Assembly: GCA_012932295.1 (NCBI GenBank)
Contig: JAAONU010000013.1
Coordinates: 3,952,603 to 4,016,602 of the forward strand
Origin: Cyclina sinensis
Lineage: Eukaryota; Mollusca; Bivalvia; Venerida; Veneridae
DNA length: 64,000 nucleotides
Direction: 5' to 3'
The notes under the pieces were generated by a model that made no database searches, was not told the origin of the DNA, and saw nothing but the letters and a program-made list of their open reading frames with translations. The translations under genes and the position numbers were made by a program. Of this stretch, positions 48,201-57,312 are shown piece by piece (the stretch's first letter is position 1; every line of letters begins with the position of its first letter).

Positions 48201-51036
48201 CCTTTACTAACGTTGTTCATGTTAGGTCCCTGGGGCGAAAATTAGCCCCACCCCAGGGGTCAATTTGCTTTTTGCAAATACTTATATCGCAAAAAAAGTT
48301 CTTATGGGAAAGCACTAAGCATAGAACTTAACTATTTACTTACATGGGATGGGTAAAAACTGCCCTCCACCCCACCTCCACATGAGACTCCAACTACTGT
48401 TACTCCCCCCCCCCAACACATACACACACACAAACGCACAATCAATCTTTTTATTGATGTTTTGTTTGTTTACGTGTATGAATTTGCCCTCCCTGCACAC
48501 CCCCGACCCAATCCCCCACCCCACCCACTTTACACGCACAATCATTTTTTTATTGATGTTTTGTTTATGTGTTTTATCTGTAGGAATTTGCCCTCCCTGC
48601 ACAAACCCTCCCCCGACTCCATCCCCCACCCAACCCCACCCCCAAAAAGTGTTTTTCTTTTTAGTTTCTTTTTCATGTTCAGGTATTTGCTTCTCCCCCA
48701 ACCGCTCCGAAAACAATTGTTTTTTTATCATGTGAAGGTACCTGCCCTCACCCCCATCCCCACTAGACTCCACAGACAGCCCATCTACACCCACTCCTCG
48801 CAAAAACATCTTTTTGTTTCCTTTTTTCTCTTTTCCTGGGGTTAGTACGTACCTAAATTTTTTTTTCAAATCCTCATTATTTTTTGGATGGGTAGGAACT
48901 TGCATGCTCAATTCCAATAAATAAAACAGACAGGCATTGGTGCTGCTCCGTGGTGCTCAAAATTTTACTTGCAACTTGTATTCAAAACCCATTACATTAC
49001 TAACATGATTATCTTTTTAGTACTGAACACGTTCATATTTGGCCAAATTCAATAATGCATGTTGGTATTGCTTTATAACTTACATATATACACCATAATA
49101 TAACTGAAAGTTTATGTTGCTGGGGCATCCGTGTTCTATGGACACATGTCTATTTTTTTTCTATGATCCCCTTATAAGGCTCCCCGACCTCTTTCTTTCT
49201 TCGTCTGTCGTGACATTTCCGGAACAAAACGAACGTGTTTTTGTTCACAGACTATTCTTTTTTGATTTTGATATAGATATTTCAGATTCTCATCGTCAAT
49301 GTTTTTATCAGATTTATTTATTTCTAAAAACAACAAATTTATACATTGCTATCTTTTGTAAAAAAACTTACGTGTCGTCATATTGTGACGTCAACATAGT
49401 GTCCATTGATGAAAGCAAGAAAACTTTTATTCGAACACTGAAGCTACTAAAACTAGAAAGAAAATGAATAGGTCAAGGTAAAGATTACAAGAAAGTCAAT
49501 GACAAAAGTAAGTATGTCAACATGAAGGTTCTTCCAGAAATTGTAAACCAGTAGCATATTTTCTGCTTTCCATATAAGTCACATGATAGTAGTGATCTCT
49601 AGGCATGGTCACTTTTGACCAAGGAGCCATGAATTGAACAAGCATTAGACATTTAACATAATAAATATTTAAGCTCTGCGCCTATATATTTTATACAAAA
49701 ATAAAACGTTCCTATTTGAGTTAAATAAGTGACCTTGGGGTAATTATTTGAACAACTTGATACAGAATAAAACCTTAATTCCTAACCTCTAGGCGTTATA
49801 GTTTATGGTTTTATATCCTATATAAGCGAAATCAGTGACCCTAGGGCAGGGTCATTTTCGACAAGGTGTCCTGATTTGAACAACTTATGGAACCACTAAA
49901 CGATGCTACATACCAAATATCAAAGCTCTAGCCCTTACAATGTTAGAGAAGGTTTAAAACAAAGCACGAAATGAATTAGTAACTCTCAGGGCGGGCTCTC
50001 TTATGCCACAGGTCCGTATTTCAACAAATTTAATGGAAACCCCTAGCACAAGACCACACTACTGTAGAACTCCCGGTTTTTGTCAAGAATATGTTACATT
50101 TTTTTTAGGTAATCTATGTTAAAAAAATGACATACATGGGGCGGAGCTAATTTTGGTAGATCTCTGCTTAAAAATACCATATATTAAATACCTAGTCTCC
50201 AGGCCTTTAAATGTCAGAAAAGAAGATTTTTTTCCTCTAAAAATAATGAGCCGGTGGTGGCTAATAATTACAATATAGACATAATTTGGATTTGTGGTGT
50301 GATTTGATAGTGTCGGTTTAAACCAAGGATTCGATGCAGTTGCCATATTAAACAGAACGCAGAATGAATTGAAGTTCTTTGAAAAGGTTTGAGTTTTCCT
50401 GTCTTATTTGACAAACAAGTTTCAGATGAGATGTTGTTTAAAACAATTGTTGACGAATGAACTGGCGAACTCACGGCGATGTACAACACACCATCACAAA
50501 AGCCCACACTGAACACTTTACTCAGATAAGTTAAATGGGAGATATTTTATAAATAGTTCTATTGCATGTACATTAATGAGGTCGATAAATAACTGAACTG
50601 TGTTTGTAAGCAAATGAAGATTGTTATATTTTATGTTGTAAGAAACTGTCAACTTTCGATCATGAACGGTAATGTTTAGCAACCGGAATCAAACTCATGA
50701 CCACCATGGAATGAGTAAGTCGGACACTTGAACACTTACCGAGCAAACGGGCTTATAAGCAAAAAACAAAATATTAAGAGTGACTGTTTTTACTACTATC
50801 AGCTGGTTAACACATGAAATAAGAATATCTGAAGCAAATTACTTACAGCTTCTGTCGAACTGTTTTATATTTCTCTTCATAAAATCAATTTCCTTTGCCT
50901 TTTGTAATGCAGCCTCAATTTCTTTTTCGTCTGGTGCATGCAAAGAACCATCTTTCGTGACGTCATTCACATCCATAAAGGAGTACACGAAACATACATA
51001 CACTACCGCAATAATTAAAACACTGAGTGATGACAT
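31771..51036 (-). CDS. Secreted animal haem peroxidase, 14 coding exons, 772 aa
   Basis: Fourteen exons (51036-50847, 46678-46549, 46082-45874, 45522-45337, 44776-44740, 40274-40159, 39091-38981, 38614-38525, 38325-38121, 37563-37378, 36885-36655, 34539-34376, 33315-33219, 32137-31771) join in phase with GT-AG introns to 2319 bp. Residues 1-20 are a signal peptide. The catalytic domain spans about 150-660: distal G-Q-F-L-D-H (Q226, D229, H230), R330-V-N-E333 (catalytic Arg and haem-ester Glu by comparison with myeloperoxidase), proximal G-H428-S, and N513-I-Q-R-G-R-D-H-G. The last ~100 residues are polar with N-glycosylation sequons and a short helical stretch. The family oxidises halides or phenols with H2O2 outside the cell or in granules (defence, matrix or shell cross-linking). 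No LRR or Ig domains, so not peroxidasin; substrate unknown. The start ATG is preceded in frame by TAG. Confidence 0.93.
32114..32200 (-). repeat. Three tandem 29-bp copies of the exon 14 splice acceptor
   Basis: The 29-bp unit (minus strand, TTTATAG followed by TGACCCAG and TTACACCTTG) occurs three times, placing AG acceptors before 32137, 32166 and 32195. Copies are nearly identical. Use of the second or third would add 29 or 58 bp and shift the frame. Confidence 0.9.
32372..32500. repeat. Nested stem-loops in intron 13
   Basis: CTCCGTACGATTTCC (32382-32396) pairs with GGAAATCGTTCGGAG (32400-32414), 14 of 15 matches. An outer GGGCTC near 32379 pairs with GAGCCC near 32490. The block is richer in GC and CpG than the intron around it, suggesting a small inserted element. 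No coding. Confidence 0.55.
33219..33315 (-). CDS. Peroxidase exon 13
   Basis: Residues 619-651: Q-I-S-A-I-Q then L-S-K-L-L-C-N-N, the last conserved helix, and a C-P-N-A-F motif. Acceptor TTTTCAG, donor GTAGGT. Phases fit both neighbours. Confidence 0.92.
34376..34539 (-). CDS. Peroxidase exon 12
   Basis: Residues 564-619: D-I-D-L-F-V-G, then G-P-T-F-E-C-I-I-G and G-D-R-F-W-Y, all conserved late in the domain. Acceptor TTCATAG, donor GTATGT. Confidence 0.94.
34540..36654 (-). other. Peroxidase intron 11
   Basis: 2.1 kb with GT-AG ends. Holds a small array-D-like scrap near 35965-36000 ('gtacaaagactgctaaaattatgcccctg'-type, shortened here) and otherwise nothing recognised. Confidence 0.6.
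36655..36885 (-). CDS. Peroxidase exon 11: N-I-Q-R-G-R-D-H-G block
   Basis: Residues 487-564: L-A-A-L-N-I-Q-R-G-R-D-H-G-L-P-S-Y, with N513 expected to hydrogen-bond the proximal His. The acceptor was placed at CTTGAAG (36887-36886) rather than at the TTTTAG eight bases downstream, because only the former keeps phase with exon 10 and gives V-L-E-E-A-I-R. Donor GTAAGA. Confidence 0.9.
37378..37563 (-). CDS. Peroxidase exon 10: proximal haem histidine
   Basis: Residues 425-487. R-V-G-H-S carries His428, the axial ligand of the haem iron. Acceptor TTAACAG, donor GTATGT. The frame stays open past the donor, so the 3' border is set by phase and by homology. Confidence 0.92.
38121..38325 (-). CDS. 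Peroxidase exon 9
   Basis: Residues 357-425: F-Q-E-T-R-R-I-L-I-A-I-I-Q, Y-D-E-F-L-P and Y-D-P-K-I-N-P-T-L-T-N, the central helices of the fold. Acceptor CTTACAG, donor GTTGCC (weak). Confidence 0.94.
38525..38614 (-). CDS. Peroxidase exon 8: catalytic Arg and haem-ester Glu
   Basis: Residues 327-357: D-V-R-V-N-E-V-P gives R330 and E333, then K-E-H-N-R-I-A. Most relatives have R rather than K at 346 in this second motif, a conservative change. Acceptor TTTACAG, donor GTTTAC (weak). Confidence 0.94.
38981..39091 (-). CDS. Peroxidase exon 7
   Basis: Residues 290-327, ending C-S-L-A-G, the lead-in to the haem-ester Arg-Glu motif. Acceptor ATTTTAG, donor GTAACG. Confidence 0.9.
39215..39292. repeat. 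Short tandem repeat 'cctgatttacttaaaaaa', four copies
   Basis: Copies begin near 39217, 39238, 39261 and 39282 and differ in the length of the A-run. In peroxidase intron 6. Confidence 0.8.
39925..40062. repeat. Minisatellite of 'actgatattctgtaa' type
   Basis: About nine copies of 'aactgatattct' with alternating 'gta' and 'att' linkers, ending about 97 bp from the donor of exon 6 inside intron 6. Copy number could vary between individuals. Confidence 0.8.
40159..40274 (-). CDS. Peroxidase exon 6
   Basis: Residues 251-290: N-C-F-N-I-V-I-P, then G-D-C-M-A-F-A-R-S-A-P, the conserved C-x-x-F-x-R-S segment of the family. Acceptor ATGACAG, donor GTATGT. It follows the 4.5-kb intron that holds array E and several SINEs. 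Confidence 0.92.
40412..41207 (-). repeat. Tandem-array element E, five units of ~155 bp, in intron 5
   Basis: Units marked 'cttgcacactgcactttc' lie near 40428, 40583, 40735, 40886 and 41040. Read on the minus strand it starts with ATC plus a C-run, then a hairpin GGCGCCAAAGGCG, GGGGATAT, so the cap is at the right-hand end. An ACGGACG-type stretch lies near 40833. The G-run at 41188-41201 is 14 long. Confidence 0.8.
41870..42830. repeat. Dispersed repeat, copy 1, interrupted by a SINE
   Basis: CTCCCTAAGCAGCTATGTG (from 41876) and then, after the SINE, 42258-42800 match 58671-59275 over roughly 600 bp ('accgaaaaatctt', 'ttttcattggtttaaac', 'gtgttttctgaca', 'gaaacattcgaccgatg'). No coding, no terminal repeats recognised. 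Confidence 0.8.
41906..42257 (-). mobile_element. tRNA-headed SINE with target-site duplication
   Basis: On the minus strand the head reads GTGGTCCAGTGGTAACGCG (A box, near 42187) and GAGTTCGATCC (B box, near 42140). A body follows with 'gtctttcggatgagacgtt', and the tail runs into ATAGATAG repeats. The 10-bp sequence ATACACTACC flanks both sides (41896-41905, 42258-42267). An (AT)n run at 42199-42236 lies beside the head. The empty site is seen at 58690-58700. Confidence 0.85.
43240..43412 (+). repeat. 3' end fragment of a LINE with (TTCTG)n tail
   Basis: AT-rich 3' UTR-like sequence with 'gaaataaaatttctg' and then TTCTG repeats, a typical end of CR1-like invertebrate LINEs. No ORF remains. 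Confidence 0.45.
43551..43653. repeat. Near-perfect 33-bp inverted repeat with TGACGTC and CACGTG sites
   Basis: Left arm TTAGTGACGTCAAAGTCACG (43551-43570, continuing to 43583) and right arm (43621-43653) are reverse complements at 32 of 33 positions, around a 37-bp loop. A third copy of the left arm with two mismatches lies at 44043-44075. It lies in peroxidase intron 5. Confidence 0.85.
43752..44008 (-). mobile_element. SINE of a tRNA-derived mollusc type
   Basis: On the minus strand it begins with 'gctgagctcaataggtaga' and 'gctagttcgacccctggg' (A- and B-box-like) and ends GGCGTTAAACCCAAAGACAA, a 3' end I know from widespread mollusc SINEs (memory, not checked). Confidence 0.6.
44740..44776 (-). 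CDS. Peroxidase exon 5: 37-bp micro-exon
   Basis: Residues 239-251 (V-K-N-C-C-E-E-T-A-N-D). Acceptor TTTCCAG, donor GTACGT. Required to restore phase between exons 4 and 6. The paired cysteines lie where family members carry a cysteine-rich insert after the distal site. Confidence 0.85.
45337..45522 (-). CDS. Peroxidase exon 4: distal haem site
   Basis: Residues 177-239. L-P-N-P-R then G-F-G-Q-F-L-D-H-D-I carries Q226, D229 (haem ester in myeloperoxidase) and distal His230. Acceptor ATTTCAG, donor GTAAGC. Confidence 0.95.
45874..46082 (-). CDS. Peroxidase exon 3: start of catalytic domain
   Basis: Residues 107-177. Contains Y-R-T-A-D-G-S-C-N-N (146-155) and N-P-G-W-G (158-162), the conserved entry of the animal peroxidase fold, ending L-P-N-A-Y-D. 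Acceptor TCTTCAG, donor GTAAAG. Confidence 0.92.
46549..46678 (-). CDS. Peroxidase exon 2
   Basis: Residues 64-107. The acceptor is CGACAG and the donor GTGAGT; phase fits exons 1 and 3 exactly. It encodes a pro-region with Y-H-H-G-V-R-Q-Y and a helix I-A-L-L-A-M-R-F-L-M. No catalytic residues. Confidence 0.85.
47243..47925 (+). repeat. Tandem-array element F, four units of ~170 bp, in intron 1
   Basis: It starts TTTTATCCCCCGCC with a hairpin (47251-47258 with 47270-47277) and a GT run. Units marked 'tcgtgtccggtctataactt' and 'gcatgcatgatgggattt' lie near 47310, 47487, 47662 and 47815. Confidence 0.8.
47926..48330 (+). repeat. Partial array of family D
   Basis: Two to three units of the 23936 family ('gtgtgtagcattgtctagta', 'gccccaccccaggggtca') directly follow array F in peroxidase intron 1. 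Confidence 0.75.
48345..48905. repeat. Pyrimidine-rich tandem repeat, about five units of 105-155 bp
   Basis: Units contain 'gaatttgccctccctgcac', C-rich runs and 'tttttattgatgttttgttt', near 48351, 48478, 48586, 48733 and 48890. The skewed composition gives long open frames on both strands, none credible as genes. Confidence 0.75.
49570..50170. repeat. Degenerate tandem array of ~130-bp units in intron 1
   Basis: Weak repeats of 'gtgacc(c)tagggcagggtca', 'tttgaacaacttgatac' and 'aaatatcaaagctctagccc'. About four units; borders uncertain. Confidence 0.55.
50847..51036 (-). CDS. Peroxidase exon 1: signal peptide
   Basis: Encodes residues 1-63 plus one base. M-S-S-L-S-V-L-I-I-A-V-V-Y-V-C-F-V is a hydrophobic export signal, followed by an acidic, helix-prone pro-region (EKEIEAALQKAKEIDF). 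The donor is GTAAGTAA. An in-frame TAG lies directly before the ATG. The pyrimidine-rich run before it (minus strand, 51064-51037, ending TTCGTAG) could itself be a 3' splice site joining a 5' UTR exon. Confidence 0.88.
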
Positions 51037-51072
51037 CTACGAACAGAGAACAGAGGCAGAAGCTTTTGCGTG

Positions 51073-53475
51073 AATAAATAACAATTAAAAAATAATTAAC
51101 AGTTTGGTTGCTGTTTTCTCGACTGTGTTACACTGTTATTAGAAATACGAGTGCTACTGAAAGCGGATATGTACTCTTTATGTATGTAGCTCTTTCTATC
51201 CAATTCTTTAAAAAATCAGAAGCAAAATTAAGCTTTATGTCTGCACCTACTGGTTCGAGAGAGCGTAAAAGTAAAAAAAAATATTAAAAAATGAAAATAA
51301 AAAGAAGAAAAATCCACTTTTCTGTAACTTTGAAAATAAGCTTCATTATGCTGAACTGGTCAATTTAAGAGTTTAGTAAGAAAAATAGTACAAATAGAAA
51401 TACGACTTCTTTATTTCTTTGAAAATGATTGTTGCTCCATTTACCGACATTGCTCTAAGCCTTGTGTAAATTTATTACGTAAAATTGCTCAAACCAAATT
51501 TAACAAATATTATCCAAATTTAAATCAAGCGTTGTAACTTATAGTCAATTGAAATGAGTTGCAATGTTTATTGAAAAGTGTTTAATATATATATATATTG
51601 GACAGTTTTGATGATTATTCAGAAGCAAAAGCTGTTTTGATAACCAATGGCAGTAATAAAAAAAAAAAAAAACTAAAATAAAACAGAAAATCTCTGACGT
51701 TTGTAAAAACCAGGGTCATTGTCAATAAAATTCATGAATAAACTTGAGTTAATTGGTTCATATCGTTTGTAGAGGTATCCCTTTCACTATGATTGCAACC
51801 TGAAAATCTTACGTTCGGTAAACGTACGTTCTTAAGGCTGATAATCAACTTAAAAACGACACATGCAGATTGATAGTTTCGACGATAAAGATCGCGATAT
51901 CATATTCTGAAAACGGTCCTATTGACGTCGGTTTTAGCCCTCGCATCAGAAAGTTCTCCCTCATAAATTTCACAGGGTCTATCTCAAATAACTCATAGCA
52001 AAGCATTTAGTTACATAATAAATATAAAAGTTAAACAATAATTTAATTACAAAATATTATATGAACAATTATGATAATAGTAATATCAATAACAATGATG
52101 AATTTAATAATTATAATTATTATATTTTTTTAATGTTTATATAATTTACAGTAGTATGACCAAATAAATTTCAATAACATTGATAGAATGACATTACCTT
52201 CTTATTGCTTGTAATGTTACATTCATTCACTCAAAATGCGTCTTCATTCAAACAGTATGTGGTAACTCCAATAAAATGAAACCGATTTATATCATTCCAT
52301 GTGTCTTGTCAAATTACAAATTATAAAATGATTTGTTTTTTGATATCACTGAAATGTTTCACTGATCAGAAGTTTGCCTTGAAACACAGAAATAAACGTG
52401 TCTAACTTGTATCGCTACAATAAACAAACAATTAACGGGGTACCCATAAAATGCAATTATCAAGAACTAACAGGATACACATAAAGAACAATTATTTAGA
52501 AATATTTATTATTTGAATAAGTACAAAATAGTTTGGAATGTCTAGGCTCAGGAATATGTAAAGTTATCAGCGAATATATCTACTTTTGAAGTTGAAACGT
52601 CCCTAAACAGCAAATGATCGAGTGATACACTGCAGCTATTTCTAAACATATATTTTTTTCCAAAATTCTTTAGTGTTTCTTTTCTGCTATTCTATCAAAT
52701 GATTTTTTCCCAAGGCGGCTTTCATACATAACCAACGAAATGGTATTTCATCATAGTCCTGTGAATGTTCGCGAGAATTCATTATATCCACCATACTTTG
52801 ACGATTATTTGTTGTGTACTTTAATGTTTTTCCCCATTAGCGGTTTCATCAAAATTTCTCTATTACAATTTGAAAGTATTTACGTAAACTTCGATGAACT
52901 GAACTTCGGTGTTTCGAAAATTTCTGAAGTCTCGATTTATTTGTCAAAGTTTGTAACAAATACACATTACAAATTAGCAATTAAATAGGACTTTTTTGAA
53001 TCGATGTTTTCAATATATTTCCAGTCTCTGCTGATATATATAATTACTGTTTTATTCTCCACGTGAATACAACTAAATTAAAAATTATCCTGCCATACTT
53101 TTCACACCTCCGCGACTGCAGTTAACAAATTAATGCCCAGAGCAAAGTTTGATCAGTTGACACATGAAGTAAACGTTATTGACCGTTTTTGTCTCGGTTC
53201 GATGATAACTAAGCAATTTAGCGAGCAACGTAGTGTACTCATATGACGTCATCTTAGCATGAGTGTCATGAATTACAGCAAATTTTGTAACAAGCCGCAA
53301 GGAATGAACAAATATTTACTATTGTGTAAAACCGGAAGAGCGATTGTAAGCAAACTACAACTACCATTATTTTATTGCATGAAAACAAAACATGTTTTAT
53401 AGCAAATACATAATAATAACGACAGAAAGCATGGATTTTCTGAAGAGCATATGGATTTATAGTGCGGTTCAATAA
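51073..53475. other. 5' flank of the peroxidase gene
   Basis: AT-rich, with an A-run at 51658-51672 and an AT-rich simple stretch at 52020-52140. The promoter and any 5' UTR exon must lie here, but I see no element clear enough to place. Confidence 0.5.
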
Positions 53476-53639
53476 TATATGAATTTAATTCCTAATTAAA
53501 AAAGCATAGTATATAAATTTAGACAAGTTGTTAACAATATATTTCGATATTGCTGACATAAGATCCGTATTTTTTTGTTTCGTTGGCCATGTATAATAAT
53601 ATCTCATGATATATTTCGATATAATTTCTGAATATTTTG

Positions 53640-53994
53640 AGCAGAGTAATAAAAAATGATACTCGTTTTCTATTCAACCAGAATTACAAAATCTACATAT
53701 TCTTTCATTTCTACGAATATTAATATGTCTACCGCGTTCAACAGATAAATCATGGGACGATGTCCGAAGTCTAGCAAGTGCAATTCTAATTTTTGATTCT
53801 GTAATACTGTCTAAATATACTTCAAAATTGTACGAATGTTTAAAAAGACTATATGTATATAAGCAATTAAAGTTACTGATGGATGTATACCAGTTTTGAT
53901 GATAGATATCTAGTATCTGTTGTTTAATTGTGTAATAGTTAATAGGCATTTTATACTGGTTTTCCCACATATATGTTAACCGTACTTGGTTCAA
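53640..53994 (-). pseudogene. LINE C ORF2 C-terminal region
   Basis: Encodes I-A-L-A-R-L-R-T-S-S-H then R-I-C-R-F-C-N and, past a stop, E-N-E-Y-H-F-L-L-L-C: the C-x2-C...H-x4-C knuckle that ends many LINE ORF2 proteins. Confidence 0.7.
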
Positions 53995-54451
53995 TATTAC
54001 TTGATGTTATATGCCCAGTTGTCACCGTTGTAACTTAAACCATTATCGGCATCATTTTTTAAAGCAGCATTTCACAAATTTCATAAAAATAAAACTATCT
54101 AACTTTCCTGAATACAAGGTATTTCATGTCTTATCGTGTTCTTATTTTGGCACAAAAAACGAAGGAAATGTTTTTGTAGGCTAGAACAACTTTGACCTCC
54201 TTATGCCGAAAACTAAAGTGAAATTCTGGTTTAAATATGAAACCCCGCCTTTGGGTCATTTGGATACATTCGAACAACAAGAAAATAAACACACATGGAG
54301 TCGAGTAACAGTTCAGTAAGTTGTTTTCAAATTTCGTTCATTGTGGCACTGGCGAGCGTTTAAGCATTTGTCAATCTCTCAAATGTATAAAGCGAATTTT
54401 TTATTGTGTAAGGATGTCTCATACTTCTTTTTTAAAATTCCCTTATCGATG

Positions 54452-54724
54452 CTATTAAAGGTAAAGGTAAAGTTTTCTTATTTAACGTGGGTAGTCAACG
54501 AAAGTCCCCACCTGGTGTGGATGGAACAACTTATTTCCAAAAGAGCCCATGGTGTGTGTATTTTACCTCCCCGATCCCCAGGCCGATACTACTGGGAACA
54601 GTACCCGGTTAGGTTACCACCCAGTCCTGGAAAATCAGTCGATAACTCAGTCGCTACCCGGAATCGAACCCAGGTCGCTAGCTTCGTAGCCCAACGCACA
54701 AACCATCCGGCCACCGAGTCACCT
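54452..54724 (-). mobile_element. tRNA-headed SINE inside LINE C
   Basis: On the minus strand GGTGACTCGGTGGCCGGATG (A box) is followed by GGGTTCGATTCCGGG (B box, near 54668). The body ends in CTTTACCTTTACCTTT repeats at 54452-54475. Different family from the SINEs at 41906 and 43752. Confidence 0.75.
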
Positions 54725-55299
54725 TATATAATAACTTTGATAATAATTTAACCGCTCGGTTTATTTCTTCAATTGAAAAAAGGTGCATCAAGTTCTGGAA
54801 ATTTAGGTTCATTTTCACAACTACTAAAATTTTATAAAAAATCTTGGCACTGTTCATCTTCATCAAAATGAAATTCGGACGTAAGGTCTTCAAAATGTTT
54901 ATGGAAATCTGATATACTAATATTTTCACTGCAGTTTGTTGATGTTTTACGTTTAAACATTTTCCAAAAATCCTGTGGCTTTTTATTTCTCATTTCTTTC
55001 ATTTTTAAAGATAAATCCCTCAAATACTTTTTCTTAGCTATCCTGCAACAATATTTGTAATCTCTTTTTCTTTCATATAAAATTTGTTTTCTTTCAAAAG
55101 TTTCATGAATATTAAAATTTAATAAGGACTCTTTATAAAGTTTTTTTCTTTTCCCTACATTCGTCATTGAACCATTTGTTTTGTTCTATCAAATAGTGAT
55201 CATCTGAAAAATATGTACTTCTCTTTATACATTGTTTTTTTCTTAAAATATTTATCACCTTTAGACGTAATAAATTCTGTAAACGATTGTACTTATAGT

Positions 55300-56255
55300 T
55301 CTGGATTTAAATTATTATCAATACTAGACTGTAGATCTCTGCACAAAACATCAATTTCACAGGTTATATCATGTAAAAAATCATTTTTATGTTCGCAATT
55401 CCATCTGTAGATAACGCGCACATATTCAGTTCGCTCCCGGGGGAGCGTCCTTATTTTCAATGAAAATGCCATTTTAAAATCGTGAATTTCGAAATGCGTA
55501 ATATTTACAAAGTTCGAACGGCAAGTAATCAGGTAATCAACGAGACTTTCACCGTTATATGTATAGCAGCTGTTTTTTTTTTTTTTCAATCGATGCATCT
55601 TTACCTACCCTACCGTTAACTATACGAATACTTAGCGATTTGCACAAGTCCAACTAAAGATCACCAAATCTGTTTGATCCTTGATCGCATTTTGGCCGTG
55701 ACAAGTATACGTCTGTATCTGAGTCATCTTGATCTCGTAATTGTTTATCATTTACAATAAAATCAGACTTATTTCCTGTTCGCGAGTTTAAATCGCCTTC
55801 TAGGTATACTTGACCTTGTTCCTGAAAATACCTTATATCGTTTTCTAGTTTTGAAAATACTTCAAAATAATATATATCATGTATTGGCGAATTTTCGGGT
55901 GCGATAAACGCTGAACAAAGAAAAATAGGGTTTTCTAGTTGGAAAAATACAGGATCTAACTTAAACCACTGAAAACAATCTACTTCATTTTTTACAAGTT
56001 TAACGCCTTTAAAATTGAGTTTTTTACAAACGTTAAAATTCCACCGCTATTTCGTTTTGCCCTCCTGTTTTGATATTTTCTATACGAATGAAACAGTTTG
56101 TATCCATTTAGGTCAGTTTTTGAATTTTTATTTGTCCATGTTTCGCTTAGAAAGATCAAATCATACTTTGAAATAAAGTCTGAAAAATTAGCACATGTAC
56201 GTTTGTGCTGTGTTAGACCTTCAATGTTCCAGCTAAATAATTTAAGCTCACTCTC
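55300..56255 (-). pseudogene. LINE endonuclease domain (APE-like), broken
   Basis: Minus-strand F-S-W-N-I-E-G-L (near 56245), L-I-F-L-S-E-T-W (near 56155) and G-D-L-N-S-R-T-G (near 55790) are the N, E and D-x-N motifs of AP-type endonucleases of non-LTR elements. A later part reads S-L-V-D-Y-L-I-T-C (near 55540). The frame changes several times. The enzyme nicks the target DNA. Confidence 0.75.
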
Positions 56256-56289
56256 ACTATTGTCCTAGTTTGTACTATCCTTCATACTG

Positions 56290-57312
56290 TCCTGTTTGAA
56301 GAGTACTCCATCGATTTATAGCTTGTCGACTTGGATGAAAGCCTCCTTTTCTTCTTCTCTTGCTTTTAGCATGTGTGGGATAAGTCGTTTTCTTAATTCC
56401 ATTACCTCCCTTGGGTATTGCTGGCTTACACCATAGGGTTTTTTAAGGCTACTCGCTTTCGATCTAACCATTTCTTTATCTGAATCAAATGCGAATTTTA
56501 CAACAATGGGTCTGATCTTTTGACCTTTTCTAGGCTGTACGTTCCTATTATGTGTGCTCGTTGTAATTTGACAGTTTTTGAAGCGTTTTCAACTTCCATA
56601 TTTGTTTGTATAATATCGAGTACTTTGTCTGCACAATCCGAATTTGATTCACCTTTTTCTTCCGCTACGCCAAAAAAAACAAGAGATTGTCGCGCATACT
56701 TCTGCTTTTTAGGTCCAATAAATCCGCCTTTAACGCATCCTCCCTTTGTTTTTGTTCTTTCTCAATTTTTGAAAATTTTTTCAACAAGTCATCTATTTCC
56801 TTTTGTTTTCGCTCTATGTCTCCCATATTTTTTGAATCAAAGTCTCGACTTTGCTCTTAATCTATCAGTTTCGTTTCCATTACTCTGACACGCTGATCTA
56901 ATTTTTGTAATCCATCTGTCATTTTCTCAACGGTACTTTGGATTAAGTCTAATTGAGATAATCGTTTGTCAATATTATCTAACCTTTGTAAAACTGATCA
57001 CCGGGTGGAGGAATAAATGAGGAATATACTGATTTGTGGGCTGTGGTGATCCCTGATTCAAGGCATTCATGTATGAAAATGAAGTTGACTTGCCTGGAAA
57101 GAGTAATTGTTCGTTACGAATTGTCCATTTGGTGTACCTGGTGTATTACAATACTGCATAACTGGTGTTTGCCCTGTTGATTGTAGATTTGCTGCCATTG
57201 CCTCTCGTTTAGGATCAGGAGCAACAACTTGAGATGAACACTTACTCAGCTTTCGCCTTCTTCCCATCGAAATTCCACTTTTCACACACAAGTTAAATCC
57301 GTTTTTCCACAC
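56290..57312 (-). pseudogene. LINE ORF1 protein, coiled coil plus RRM-like
   Basis: It starts MWKNGFNLCV with a basic G-R-R-R-K segment. After a break the frame holds a heptad-like, charged helix (near 56970-56760) and then S-R-S-M-R-D-N-L-L-F-F-G-V, the first strand of the RRM-like fold of L1-type ORF1 proteins, and L-Q-R-A-H-I-I-G-T. Stops near 56860 and 56500 break it. Such proteins coat the element RNA. Confidence 0.65.

Noticed and set aside
48336..48917. Long open frames on both strands (up to 193 residues)
   Set aside because: Produced by a C-rich tandem repeat; glycine/proline-biased translation and overlap on both strands.
49114..49467. 117-residue frame on the plus strand
   Set aside because: No recognisable domain; in peroxidase intron 1; phenylalanine-rich from T-runs.
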